Source: Poecilobothrus nobilitatus (Eukaryota > Arthropoda > Insecta > Diptera > Dolichopodidae). Taken from it: a stretch of 64,000 bases of DNA. The notes under the pieces are model-generated. The model had not been told where the DNA came from and did not search any database. It was given only the letters and a program-made list of their open reading frames with translations. The position numbers and the translations under genes were made by a program. Location: contig OX352774.1 of assembly GCA_947095535.1 (NCBI GenBank), positions 75,144,416-75,208,415 on the forward strand, written 5' to 3'. Shown here one piece after another: positions 1 to 11,905 of this stretch (position 1 is its first letter; every line of letters starts with the position of its first letter).

Positions 1-1000
1 CTAAAATTCTAATTAATTTCGAAATGCTGACATTTTAATTTTCTTTTTTAAAGCCACAAAATTCCCAGTTTTATCAATAAATTCATAAAAATTATCATAA
101 AAAAAAAGTAGAAAATAAATTCAAAAAAATGTCGTTATAATGCTATGGTACTATACAAATATAAATATATATAACACATAAGGGTATTCGTTATGTATAT
201 ACACTTTCTCATATGTGTATGTATTTACATATACATATTATATATTCAGAAATAATAATTATGCCATTATAAAATGTAAAGTGCAACTCAAGCATAGGTC
301 CTTAGGGTATAATTCTTTCCGATCTTTACCCACCATTATTTTTTTTGAAATAAAAATGTTTACTATACTATATATAAAGTATGTATATAAATGGAAAATA
401 TATATCCAAAATACTTATCTATATATACATATACATATAATTTTAATTACAAACAAATGATTGTGCATTTTGTATATGTTACAACACATATTAATTATAT
501 TATAAAAGTCAATGATCCCAAAAGATTTTTCGAAATAAATTCGAAAATAATATATATGTATACATATGTACAAAGAAATACGAGTATAATGAAATATATG
601 CACTTGATTATTTTACATGCATACAGAATTAATACATTATATATTTGGATGTATGTGTGTATGTATATACTTATCTAAAAATTTAATTACATATTGTGTT
701 ATTCTATGTAAATACTGTATAGAATTTAGAAATGTGGTAAAATGTAAATGTAATTTCGCTAATTTAAAATTCTCAAACGCACCAAAAAAAAAAAAGGAAA
801 AAATTATAATATTATAAAAACCCTTCATGCAAGTCTATGTGTAGACAAACGTATATACTTCTTAATCAAATCATAAGAATTTGAAATCAATATTATACAT
901 AAGATGGAGGGACGTGATTTTAAGACTTTAACTTTAAGTGCGATTTGTTGAGTTATACTAAAACGTATTTTTAGATGATTTTTTTCTGAACATAAATTCA
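1..1000. other. AT-rich non-coding DNA with TATA/CATA microsatellite patches
   Basis: No coding signal. Short runs of TATATACATATACATA type occur around 165-240, 370-440 and 550-680. The open frames here are made of Tyr, Ile and His codons produced by those runs and are not credible genes. Confidence 0.7.
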
Positions 1001-1027
1001 GATCTATTATTCCACATAAGGTTGAAA

Positions 1028-1100
1028 CCGTTACTGGCCCATTTAACTAACAACAATTTGACTAAAACAATTCAACTATAGGACTAAAAACAATTCAGCT
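1028..1100 (+). repeat. Left arm of an imperfect inverted repeat flanking a SINE
   Basis: The arm begins CCGTTACTGGCCCATTTAAC and continues as a loose short tandem array of AACTAAAACAATTC-like units. The reverse complement of 2239-2338 shows the same order: CGTTACATATAGGCCCAATT, then the same short units. The pair encloses about 1.1 kb that contains the SINE-1 copy at 1170-1880. Confidence 0.55.
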
Positions 1101-1665
1101 ATATAGCAATTAAACTTTTAAATTGTTGAAATATGTCTGTAGAACAAATAATTAAGAAGCACTTTAGAGTTTTTTTTTTTCCCCTAAGGGAGGTGGGAAT
1201 CTTCCAAAGACACCAAGAATTTCCCCCTTGGTAGTGTCAGATTCTTACTGACTAAACCCACCTCCCTCTTTTGGCCAATATAATGGGATGAAACCCTTAC
1301 CTGCGTACGCAGTATATTGGCTAGGTAGTAGGGATAGGAAAGGATAGGAAATGGATACGGAAACATTGAATTGGGAGTGGAACTGTAAGGAAACAATGAA
1401 TCCGCCTATTATTATTACTATTTTGCTAACAGTGACTAAAGCCAACAGTCACACCATGTAGTAGCAGTATATAGTTATATGAGGTAATTATTGAAGGAAA
1501 CCTCCACTGTCACTGTAGTGGTTACTATTATTGGTATTAGTATTCTTATTAATATTATTATTATTTTACTACAGAGTCAGCGCCATCAGTGGATTATAAC
1601 GTGCAGCAGTATATAACACCTTATTTGCATGATATAACCAAAGATAGCCCCACTGTAGCAGCTAT

Positions 1666-1760
1666 TATTATTATTATAATTATTGTTATTATTACTATTA
1701 CTATTATTATTATTATTATTATTAATATTATTATTGTTATTATTACTACTATTAATTATA
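1666..1760. repeat. (TTA)n/(TAA)n microsatellite inside SINE-1
   Basis: A near-continuous run of ATT triplets with a few substitutions. It gives poly-Ile frames on one strand and poly-Asn frames on the other. It lies between the tRNA-like head and the body of the SINE-1 copy, and shorter ATT/TAA runs sit at the same place in the other SINE-1 copies. Confidence 0.9.
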
Positions 1761-1818
1761 CGATATACATTATTACGATATAACAGTAGTACATATTTTT
1801 TATTTATGACCTGACCGG

Positions 1819-1872
1819 GGTTTGAACCCAAGACCCTTCGATTTAAAGGTTGGCGACTTAACCACTGCGCTA
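1819..1872 (-). promoter_or_regulatory. Internal pol III promoter boxes (A and B) of SINE-1
   Basis: On the minus strand the A box reads TAGCGCAGTGGTTAAG (1872-1857) and the B box GGGTTCAAACC (about 1829-1819). Both are close to the tRNA consensus forms. Identification is by motif and spacing only; the flanks do not fold into a complete cloverleaf that I would call a functional tRNA. Confidence 0.75.
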
Positions 1873-2238
1873 TGAGTCAGAGTTGGCTACATGATTAGGG
1901 TTTCAATAATTTGTTTAGCAAGGATTTGAATTAGCATATACCATTTGATACTAACTCTTTGATGTTGAAAAATGTATGTAAAAATAATAATTAGAGATGA
2001 TTTTAGGGTTGGTTACAAAATCCGGGTATTCCTTTTTTCCATGGTTTATATTCGTATATGCGAAATTCTGATTTAGGAGCAATTTTAAAGTTGGTTTCTA
2101 GAAGAAGGGGTTTGAAGGTGGCAGTCCCCCACTATTTTAAATTCTGTTATGTTGTAATATGTATATTAAGAAACTAATTAGGAAGGATGTTAAGGTTAAA
2201 ACATTGAATTTCCACTACAAAATCAATCAATTCCCACT

Positions 2239-2338
2239 ACCCAGTTAAATTGTAATTAGTTGAATTGTTTTAATTCTGAGTTTTAGTCGAATTATTTTTA
2301 GTTGAATCTTTTTAGTCAATTGGGCCTATATGTAACGA
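2239..2338 (-). repeat. Right arm of the SINE-flanking inverted repeat
   Basis: Partner of the arm at 1028-1100, in inverted orientation. It is built from GTTGAATTGTTTTA-like and TTTTTAGTCGAATT-like units and ends GGGCCTATATGTAACG. The outer boundaries are diffuse and the copies are diverged. Confidence 0.55.
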
Positions 2339-2345
2339 AAGCTAG

Positions 2346-3885
2346 AGTTTGGCTTCATGAATATTACAGAGCACTTTTGCAATCTAGAAAATGACTTTTT
2401 TTCTGAAATTGGTGTGTTTTTGCAGGAAATATATTTAAATTATTCGGCATTGTCAAGCCGACAGCAAGTTCGTAAAAAATATTTTCTTAATTATTGATCA
2501 AAACTAACACTGTAATACACAACAATAAAATAACACTGTATATTATATGGGTACTATTACAGAACTTTGTTTTATAAGCTGTTGTCATACCAGTAAATGA
2601 TTTGCGGATTAAATGATTTAATCAGAAACTGAAAAGATCGGAACTTTCTTAGGAAAGTATTTTGGAAAATATTTGTGTCAAATGCTTTTACGTTTTATAT
2701 TGAAAATAGTAAAACTTTCATTTTTTATCTAAAAATTTGCAAGGGTTAATGTAAAATTAAAAATTTAAAAACGACAAAAAAAAATGTGAGAAGAAAAACA
2801 AACTAACGTTGTGAAATTTCTTTGCAACATTTGGCCAAATTATACACATCAAAATATAGGAATAAATTATAAGTATAACTATATGTATATATAATCAATA
2901 ACTAAATTAATGCAATTTAATGAATTCAATGGTTTCAATGATTCACACTACTACAAAGATTTAATCTAATCATGTTTAATCGATTAAATCGGTCATTCAT
3001 CCAAGACAACAAAAAAAAAAATTGGAAAAGAAACAGGGGTTTATACCGGAACTGATTATAATGAAACAGAATGAATTAATATTATATTTTTCGAAAATTT
3101 TACGTCCATTCGAGCTTGTGCATTTAAAGTGTTTCAATAACATCCATTTTCGACAAATGTGAATTTTTATCAGTGTATTTTAACATACTATATTATATAA
3201 GGCATAAAATGTGTACATATGCACATGCTTGGCAATACCTATAATTTTTTTTTGTTAAAACTTTTTCTAAAGTCTACCATAATAACAATAACATCAACAT
3301 ATATAACCGAAATGAAGAAATAAACATGGAATAGATTATCCATGCATATGGAACGAATATAGCATCAGTATTTATATAAAAACTAAAAATATAAATATTT
3401 TTTTTTTTTTTTAATCAAAACTTTCTAATTTTTTAAAGTGAGTAGGTATTCCTTTGAACATAATATAAATAAAAATATGCGTCTCCTGTTAAGTTACATT
3501 GTTTCTTGTTTTTCTAGTTTTGGAAACTATTTAAATCCGTAAAAATTTTTACAATTGTTTTAGAAAGTTTTTATACTTTTTTTTTTATATGCTGAAAAAA
3601 AATGTCTAAGTTGTTTGTTGTAGAGTAAAATAAAAAAATAAAAATTCAAATACTTTCTAATGTTTCATTCCTAATGTACTTTTAACACTCATGTTCTTGT
3701 TTTATTTTAATTTTAATTTCAGTTTCCACTCAAGATTAAAATGAACCGAGTATAAACTGGAAGTATTACATATTTACATATATACTTATATATAGCGTAT
3801 TATATATTTGAATAATCGTACCAGTAAATTATTTTAAAGTTTTCTTTAGACAAAAAAGTTTTAAACTTTTTTTTTTCTTTTTTAG
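2346..3885. other. AT-rich non-coding DNA
   Basis: Mostly A/T with long homopolymer runs (for example T runs near 3399-3412). A TTTTTGCAG acceptor-like site at 2417-2425 is followed by a 23-codon open frame containing SALSSRQQVRKKY, too short to call. No other coding signal was seen. Confidence 0.6.
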
Positions 3886-3918
3886 CTACAAAAAAAAAAA
3901 AAAAAATGATGTCGTCTG
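3886..3918 (+). CDS. Candidate coding micro-exon starting MMSS
   Basis: A pyrimidine-rich tract and TTTTTTAG acceptor (ending 3885) are followed by CTAC, a run of 17 A, then ATG ATG TCG TCT G, and immediately a full consensus donor GTAAGT at 3919-3924. The first ATG is at 3906. The A-rich context before it suits initiation in flies. The predicted start is Met-Met-Ser-Ser followed by a phase-1 intron. An acceptor, a start codon and a strong donor within about 40 bases is uncommon, but such combinations do arise by chance in 64 kb of T-rich and A-rich sequence. No partner exon could be identified, so neither a protein family nor a function can be given. Confidence 0.3.
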
Positions 3919-3924
3919 GTAAGT

Positions 3925-6480
3925 CCTAAATCCTACGTTTTTCAATTTTTGGTAGTTGAATCTAAATAATTTCAGTATATGAAAAAATATTTAATTTTTT
4001 TTTTTTTTTTTTGTTTACGTATAGAAAGAAGATTTAAAAGTTGAAATAGTTTTAAAACAAATAACAAAAATAGCAACGAAAGTAAAAAAAAAAAAGTTTA
4101 GATTGGTTTTTTAAAGTATAAAAACAAATATGTATTTTGTTCTTATAATGAGGTTTTTCACAAACTAAAAAGACTTTATAACTTTTTCGATTCTTGCGGT
4201 TTTAAAATTCTAAATTAAATATTTAGCAAATAATTATAATTTTAAAATCTTATAAAATTAAAGAAATAAAATAAAAAATTAAAAAAAAAAAAAAATTAAT
4301 TTTAAGAAAATTCTTTACCTTATTAAAAACTTTTTAATTGCATTTTCAGCTTCTCGATTTTCTTTCTTTTAAATGGTAACTTTATTTTATTTAGGAAAAT
4401 CAATTAACCGGGACTGTGCTATTCTTGATATCTTTAAATGTAAAAATATTATTAAGTAATAGTTTTTTTCTATATATTAAATAGAACTGTTTGAAAATTT
4501 TATAAAAATATAATGCGATTTTGGAGCACCTTTCATAAATCTAGAGGTTGAATTGTTTTTTGAAGGCATATCATAATCGGTTAATAAATATGTCCGAAAA
4601 TATTTAAGAGAAATTTAAATTTTTGCATAAAAAAAAAAAACCAATTAATTTATTTAAATAGAAAGTCGTTGTATTTACAAGATTCTACACCATTTCAGAT
4701 AATGCAATGAAATTTTAATCATCAATAGATCTGATAAAAATAATTTGAAATAAATAATTTTGGGGTTCTGTAAAAGCGCGCTACACTCATTGGACGTGTC
4801 CCATAAAAATAACAAGATTCCGTAAGCTTTTTTTAGAAAGAGTACCTACATTTTTTATAGAAAAATATAATGAATAGATAAGCTCTTTTTACGCATAAGA
4901 TCATTCTGGTCATTTTCAGGTTTTATTGCAATTTTACAAAGCTCATATTTATCAATTCATCCATACTCTTAAATATTCAACTTTCGTTTATACTCAGATC
5001 TTATGTGATAACTATAGACTTTAAAATTTGGAGTGTAGTTTCAGTATTATACTTCCTTAAGCTGTGACTGAAATAGGAAGTAATATTTGAATCTTATGTT
5101 TTCTAGTTAATAGAAATAGTACCTTTTCATTTAGGGTTTTGTTCCTGATTTTTCGGTATCTGCTTACTGCTTAGTTTTAATTAGAACTCACTCTCTACTA
5201 TTTTATTTTTTATAAAAGAAAATAACTCAAAATCTGGATAACAAGATTTTCAGGATATGCAGTTACTTTTACTTTTTTGCTGTACTTTTACTTTTTCTAA
5301 AATTTTGCACACTCTTAAAACTATTAATCTTCAATTTTTCTATGAAACTTCAAGTTTCGTAGTTACATAGAAAAATTTGTTGTATAATGTATTATACAAT
5401 TCTATTGTTAATCTTAATATTAAAATACACAAGTTTTTTTGTCCCTTCTTTGCTTCGAGGCTCACAACACTGTTCTAAATGTTTATCACTTATGAACTAT
5501 GGTTAAAAACACTTATTTTGCGATTCAATTGATTTTACATGTTTTTCTTTAATTATATTTGGATGCTATCAAAAAAAATAAAAATGCATTTATACTAAAC
5601 TCAAATTGGAATATATGTATGTAATGTATGTAAACAAATTGTTAAAGTTCAATATCCCTTTTAGTAAATGAATGAAAGTAATATTAAATGCACTGATGTT
5701 TAAAATGTTCTTCAATATCAAATATTTCCATTTTCAATTTCTTTATTACTTTAGTGTTCTGTTGTTTTCTAATTTTCTTTTTTTGTACTTTTTTTTTTTA
5801 GCTTTTAAAGCATTTTTAATAATTGCATCGTTAAGACACTACATTCGATTCGACAGAGATATTTCTATAGTGCATATACATATTTACCGGCACCAACATT
5901 TTTTCTCAATTTTATCGTTCTATGTTAGTTTTTATTACATTGAATTTTTGTTGCTTCTTTTCTAACATTGCAATTTAAATTTATAGCATCTCAGTATATG
6001 ATGGTAAAGGAAAATATTAAATTGGTATATGGTTATATGTATATTATATGATTGTAAAGGTAAATATTCAATCGAAATTGAATGGCCTAATTTACATGGT
6101 TTTTTATTACCAACTTCTGTGGGTTTTATGAGTGAAATTACATCAATTTTAAATGCTGTTGATGTTTGTTTTCTTTATAAAAATTAAAGATATTAAAAAT
6201 TTTAACATTTTTCATTTAATTTCTATTTTCTGAGACTATCAGATATTGAAATATTATTATAAACAAAGTAATATGTAGGTTTTATAGGTACACATTTTCA
6301 AAAAGGAAATAAAAAGCAGGCTAAACTATAATTTATCTTAACTACTTAGATTTTGACTATTTTTACATCAAAATATCAAGAGAAAACACTTTCCAGTTTT
6401 AAGATTACGCTATACAAGGTGCCCCAGAGCAAGTTGTTATTTTAAAATATAAAAAAATAATAACTATTATTAAATTGAGG
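3925..6480. other. AT-rich non-coding DNA, probably intronic or intergenic
   Basis: No coding signal. It has T-rich tracts (3992-4010, 5790-5800) and A runs (4280-4294, 4628-4640). The open frame at 5672-5965 is Phe/Leu-rich because of its T content and shows no domain. Confidence 0.6.
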
Positions 6481-7085
6481 CTGCTCGCTGCGTGTCCCCT
6501 ACAAATCCCCTACAAATATATGTAAAATATTTATTTTACATATTATATATTACAACAATAGGATATTTAAAATAGTGGAGATTGACGTCCCCAAAAACAT
6601 ATTAAACCCTGATTTTGAAACCAATTAACTCCCCTAATTGAGAACCTCACATATAAAAATATTTTGAAAAAAGCATTAACTCTGATTTTGAATCCAACTC
6701 AAAAATCCCTCCTAACTCTGAATCTCACATATACATATATAAAAATATTCTGGAAAAAGCGTATAACCCTGATTTTGAATCCAATTCTAAAATTCCTCCT
6801 AACTCGGAATATCACATACATATACATATATATAAATATTCTGGAAAATGCGTATAACCCTGAGTGGAACTTTCGCCCCCAAAAGCTAGTTCCACATTTG
6901 GATCTATGTGAGTTAAGATTTTGTCATGTTTAGATTACTAGTGTTTGGATTATATGGTATTTGGCTAATGTGATGTTTGGATTATGTGGTTTTTTAATTT
7001 TATGAATTTCTGAAAATAAAACTTATTTGAATTTTGTGGCTTTTGGATTTTGAGAATTGAGATTTTGTAGGAAACCCGCTCGCTG
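6481..7085. repeat. REP-D dispersed element with GCTCGCTGC-containing ends
   Basis: The left end reads GCTCGCTGCGTGTCCCCTAC. The right end, reverse-complemented, reads GCAGCGAGCGGGTTTCCTAC, so the ends are similar but imperfectly inverted. The interior holds a tandem array of about 85-base units (6605-6865) and then degenerate GTTTGGATTATGTGG-like units (6930-7000). A related stretch occurs at 60340-60510. Class is unknown. Confidence 0.45.
6605..6865 (+). repeat. Tandem repeat, three units of 73-90 bases
   Basis: Units begin at about 6605, 6678 and 6765, with a partial fourth at 6855. Each contains AACCCTGATTTTGAA, then CCTCCTAACTCTGAAT, then a CACATATACATATAT stretch and TATTCTGGAAAAAGCGT. 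Unit lengths differ mainly in the CATA microsatellite part. The frame across it is a by-product of the repeat. Confidence 0.85.
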
Positions 7086-7482
7086 CTCTATTAACTGATG
7101 ACATTTTTAACTTCCACAATGCCCGAAAATATTGTTGTTAGACCGCAAATTCTTGTTAATTCAGATTTTAAAATGGGAAGGAGTATTTTTCAATATAAAT
7201 TCAGATTATACGTCTAAAAATAAGAAACTTTTATAGTTATAATTTTTTTTTTCTTTCTAAGTATTTTCTCTTTAAAATTAATAAAAATAACGGTAAAAGC
7301 AAATTTATGAACACGTTTTTGAACGTATGAAATGGATATTTCAGTAGAACTTTTGTAATATGCCAGGCATAATACTTTTATTCATAAACACTTAAATTAA
7401 GTACAGTTTACTTCATTTCATAAAAACCCAATAGAATTATTAAAGAAATGTAATTTTTATCAAGTCTATCATGTAGGTCAAA

Positions 7483-7515
7483 AATATCAACATATGTTGA
7501 ACATATGTTGATATT
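7483..7515. repeat. 33-base near-perfect palindrome
   Basis: Two 16-base arms, AATATCAACATATGTT and AACATATGTTGATATT, flank one central G. It could extrude as a cruciform, or be a fused pair of terminal repeats. No coding sequence lies beside it. Confidence 0.9.
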
Positions 7516-7949
7516 CACTTAAAAATTGTTGTTGTATTTGATTTATTTATAGTAACATTTAATAAATTGTTAAATTGTATAGAACTAAGAAAAAAGAGAT
7601 TAGTTAAAAAACAATTGAGTTTGAATTATTGATAAAGAAAAGTTCAGTTAAGAAATTGTTAGATTGTATTTCGTATAGGTCAAATTTATGTCTATTAATA
7701 AATGCTATAATGCATATTTTTGTAATAATAAATCAAATAATTTTGTAAGGGTATTGAACTAAATAATTGATAATTTGTAATATAGTAAAATTCTTGTCCA
7801 AAAAGATAAAGAATGATATAAAAGACTTTTGTAATTTGATGAACGGAAAGTCGGAGTGGTTTGATTAAAAATGCATGATCATTGATCGTTAAAGAAAACA
7901 AAACAGAATGAAAACCAATGGTTTTTAAAGATTTACATTTTTCAAAAGG

Positions 7950-7999
7950 CAATACAAACAGTTTAGAATAAAATAATAGCTCTTAAACAGTTTGTATTG
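7950..7999. repeat. Stem-loop with 16-base arms
   Basis: CAATACAAACAGTTTA (7950-7965) pairs with TAAACAGTTTGTATTG (7984-7999) with one mismatch, leaving an 18-base loop. It lies just upstream of the REP-C copy at 8025. Confidence 0.8.
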
Positions 8000-8024
8000 G
8001 CAGGGGTTGGTACATAAAATATTT

Positions 8025-8260
8025 CCTGAGGGTATATCAAAATTCCAATTTATTCTGTTATATCTAAAAGCGTTACGGAGATATGAATGCAGCGAAATCT
8101 TGTCTTTTGGTGTCTTTGGATTAAAAAACTTTAGAAAATAGGGCTCCTTTCCAATTTTAAGAGGTTGTAACTTTGAAACCCTATATATATGAAAGGTTGT
8201 TAACTTATGTAAAAATATCATACACGAGCCTTAATTTTTTATCTTAATTTTGAGAAAATT
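8025..8260 (+). repeat. REP-C dispersed repeat, partial copy
   Basis: Contains the two family modules: ATATCTAAAAGCGTTACGGA and, about 110 bases later, AGAGGTTGTAACTTTGAAAC, followed by ACTTATGTAAAAATATCAT. The same modules, in the opposite order, occur at 39598-40335 in the same orientation, and at 26040-27010 inverted. Not assigned to a known transposon class; it encodes nothing visible. Confidence 0.6.
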
Positions 8261-11200
8261 CAGTATCTAAAGTATCCAGTTTCTAAAGTAGATATGGCAA
8301 ATTAATTTAAATTTAAGGTGGAATAGGCAATACAAAGTTAATATACTAGTTAACTTAATAGTAAAAGCAGTAAAACTAATGCAATGATTTTTTCTTTCAT
8401 TGTATTTTATTTTCGAAGAATTTCAGAAATATAATAGAAATTAGATTAACACAAAAAATTATACGCCTATATTAAAATTTCTGTAGGTATTAACTAAACT
8501 ATTACGAAACAACTTCTTATGACCATAGATCATATCTTTTTGACATTAAAGGATTTCGTTTTTATTAAAATGATATATTTATTGTTTGAAACTTAACTAT
8601 TTCAAATTCAAAATAAATTATACCTGAAATATTTTTGAATTCTATTTAGTATATTAAGAGACACTTAAGTTTAGATCCGTTATAATAAAATCAATATAAA
8701 TTTAAAATCTGTATGTCTTTCGACAGTCGACATAAAAAATAGTGGACTTTTAGAGCATTTAGAAAGTTAACGTTGATTACAATATTGTATATGATGATAT
8801 CGATAGTATAGTGCATATACTCATGCACAATGCAATATTTCTAAAATTATGATTATTCCAAAATATACTATTTAAAAAGCGTCTTTTTTTCATAGTGTAA
8901 ATATGAAATCATTCAACCAGCAGTTTCCGAGGTAAAGAGTATTAAAGTAAGTTAAGTGTAATGATACTAATTCCGAACATTAGACCTAAAATAAAGTTGT
9001 TATCTAGTTCAACACAAATATGCTATGTCCTTTTTAAAAATATTAAATCTATAAAATTACATACTGTTTCAATACAGTAATATTGCTAAGTGCCAAATTT
9101 TCAGATTAATAATATGCCAGGTGCAAAATCTATTACAGATAAATCAAAATAAAAAATCATTTAATCACGTAAAAACAATTTTCAGTTATTATATTAGAAA
9201 AGAACAAAACTTTTAAATTGCTATGCTGCAAAATTGCAATTTTGCGACTTAGCATAAGTGCGCTCTAAGACATCCATAGCTATACTTTAAATTAAAGAAA
9301 AAAATAAAACTATTTTTAAAAATTCTAAGAATCAACTTTAATTATACAGTGTTTGTATCTTTACCTTCAGAAATCTGTAACAATAGTTTTAATATTAAAT
9401 TTTCATTTTCAAATCTCTATAAAAAATTAAAATTAAATTTTCATACTATTGGAACGATACACCTGTTATAGTATAAAACCGTGTAATTATAAATTAAAAG
9501 AAAAATAAATTAAAAAAAAAAGAAAAACAAAAACTATGTAACACCTGGTGAAATAATATCAACTTTTAAATAAATATATTTTTATTTTTATACCTAAAAC
9601 CTAATTAAATAAATTTAAAATTTATATTTATGCATACAATGTATAAATATTATATATATATGTATGTATATGCAGAGAAAACAGTTTTATTTGACCATTA
9701 GTGGTTAACCGATATCATTCATATCATTATTTTGGCTTTTTAAAAATTAAATTGATATTTATTTAAATTTTAGCTCATATTACGGTATATATTTTTGTCT
9801 ATGTATAATAAATTTTAACTGTATATACAAATAAATATAACCAAAAAAATGGTTTGCATTGTTTTTTTATTTTATCATCCTCATCTAAACATTAAAATCT
9901 TCTATAAATTTGTTTACACATAATACAAAAACACATTATATGTTGTGTACAGGGCCATTCCCTTACCGTTTAAATTTTAAGAAATTTCTTCAAACGTCGT
10001 ATATTTCCGTTCCAAAATATCCGTGCATATTTTATAAATTATTTTAGTTTATAAATCACCTTTTCTGATAGTCAGAATGCCGTTGTAATGTGACATTGTA
10101 ATGCCTTGTAAAGCAAAAAATTTATAATCAACTGCCTTTCTGTAACAAGTTGCCTCACAGCAGAACAAATTGAATAAATGGTTATTTAAATAAAAATTGC
10201 ATAAAATGATTATTAAAAGTGAGTTAATATACCGTAAAATAAAAATTTGCAGAATACTTATTAGAATAGCTCTAAAAATTATTATTTCACAATTATGGGA
10301 GCTATATTCGGTGTACTATATACATCGGAATACTAAAAAATTATGTTAAAGTAACCGAAGTATGTTAATACCCAATCAATACCCATATAGGATGAAAGTT
10401 TTCCCGAAATATTACCGAAAACTGTGCCGAAAGGGAAAGTGATTCGAGAGGTTTCGCAAATTTTAGTTTATTCATCCCGCTTCTTATAAAGTTAAAAATA
10501 GCTCCAAGTTCTAACATAGGAAGACCCTGACAAAAACCAATTTAAGTTCCGGACGATATCAGATCTAATTTAATGTAAGTGTGTTAAAAGAACAGTTATA
10601 TCGACAAAATCTAATCTGAACCTTTTTAAAATTAAGCATACATTTTTTTACAGACTTAGTTGTTCTCCTTTAAAAATGGCACTCATTTTATTCAATTTAT
10701 TCAAAAAAAAAAAGCTCTAAAAACGATAACACTGTTTTCTATTTAATTAAACCTTTTTTTTTTTTTTCTGTTATTTTATTTTAACTTTTAATATTTTGCG
10801 TGGTCTTTTAATTTTTAAACAAAATGCCTCACTCATGAAAAAACTATTTTATTATTGATTGTAACGAAACGTAAATATAAAACCACACCTGTGTTAATGT
10901 GCTTTGCTCATTTTTACAGGTATATATAAAACAAACAGCAAAAAAAAAAAGAAAAAGTTTACACCATTACTATAATATCACAGGAATATAATTAACTAAA
11001 GATTTTATCAATGTTAAAGTTGTAAAGATGTTAACCAGCGATAACATAAAGAAATAAATTTGAAAAGGAAATGGAAATGAAAAAAAAAAAAATTAATCAA
11101 AATTCCACTAAGCCTATGCACATGAATGATCAAAACTGGAAACCTATTTATATAAGATATCTTAATATAATACGTCTTATTAATGGGGGATAAACGTAAA

Positions 11201-11676
11201 ATACACTTTCAAAACAAATTTTTAGACATTTATATACAATCAGGTATATGTTAGTTTAATATACATGTACAATGTACATGTATATGAACACAAAGGTGTG
11301 GTATTATATTTAAATGGAAATGTGTCGCATGATACCACTCCTAATCTTTTGAAGGCCATCATTTATAAATGATTGTATCAAAAACTTATTTAAATATACA
11401 TTTATGTAAATTGAAGTTTGCTGCTAACATTAGTCATTTTGAAAACTGAAATATCACAAATACATTGATACGTTAAAATGTTGTTAGGAATGAATTTATT
11501 TCATGAGATCGAACCCATAATTCTGTGCGATCATTAGTTCGATTCACTATAATAGTCATTATTTAGTGAGATCGACTTAAAATCACTCGTGAATATCAAA
11601 TGTTAAAATGTACTAAAATAAATTCAACAAAAAACATATAGCATTTTGATTTTGTAATAATCGTATAAATGGTTCA
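8261..11676. other. AT-rich non-coding DNA with small palindromes
   Basis: No coding signal. It contains an 18-base perfect palindrome, GCAAAATTGCAATTTTGC, at 9228-9245 with short flanking arms TATGCT/AGCATA, and a 27-base palindrome at 11259-11285 with 13-base arms (ATATACATGTACA). The stretch 10300-10560 is less AT-biased (for example CCGAAAACTGTGCCGAAAGG near 10418) and may be an old repeat, but no family was recognised. Confidence 0.6.
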
Positions 11677-11905
11677 GGGGCCTCAGTGGTCTAGTGGGTA
11701 AGAGCATATGAATTACGCTGTAAAATACCCAAGGAGTGTACGTTCGAATTCCACACACGTTGAAGAATATTTCCCTCTTACGACATTTACAGCCACGTCT
11801 GAAATAGAGGGACTGTGTATTTTGCCTTTCCCTGAGGGGATTGAACCAAAAAAGGAAGGGAAACTCGAGAAAATTAAAGAAAAGAAGGGAAACTCAAGAG
11901 AATTG
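11677..11905 (+). mobile_element. SINE-2, short tRNA-headed retroposon (copy 1)
   Basis: The head contains GTGGTCTAGTGGGTAAGAGC (A-box region) and, after the GTGTAC stretch, GTTCGAATTCC (B box). The body continues with ACGTCTGAAATAGAGGGACT, corresponding to ACGCCTGAACAGGAAAGACT in the copy at 30989. This copy is diverged and the 3' half has gained GAAGGGAAACTC repeats, so the right end is approximate. The open frame across it is incidental. Confidence 0.75.

Larger units (their letters stand above)
1170..1880 (-). mobile_element. SINE-1, long tRNA-headed retroposon (copy 1)
   Basis: Read on the minus strand, the element opens with a tRNA-like head at 1880-1807 whose A-box and B-box-like motifs are recognisable. 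A (TAA)n stretch follows. Then come two diverged copies of a module containing CTACAGTG and ATATACTGCTGC. The 3' domain at about 1270-1181 contains TCTTGGTGTCTTTGGAAGAT and CCCACCTCCCTTAGGGG, and the element ends in a poly-A tail (the T run at 1170-1180). A tRNA head, pol III boxes and a poly-A end are the classical SINE layout. At about 710 bases it is long for a SINE, partly because of the module duplication and the expanded microsatellite. I saw no clear target-site duplication. Confidence 0.8.

Noticed and set aside
1586..1831. Long poly-Asn / poly-Ile open frames on both strands
   Set aside because: They are translations of the (TTA)n microsatellite inside SINE-1.
1807..1880. Possible tRNA gene (A and B boxes)
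   Set aside because: Followed by a (TAA)n stretch and a poly-A-ended body repeated elsewhere, and the cloverleaf stems are poor; a SINE head instead.
5672..5965. 97-residue hydrophobic open frame
   Set aside because: Phe/Leu richness follows from T-rich DNA; no start context, splice sites or family motif.
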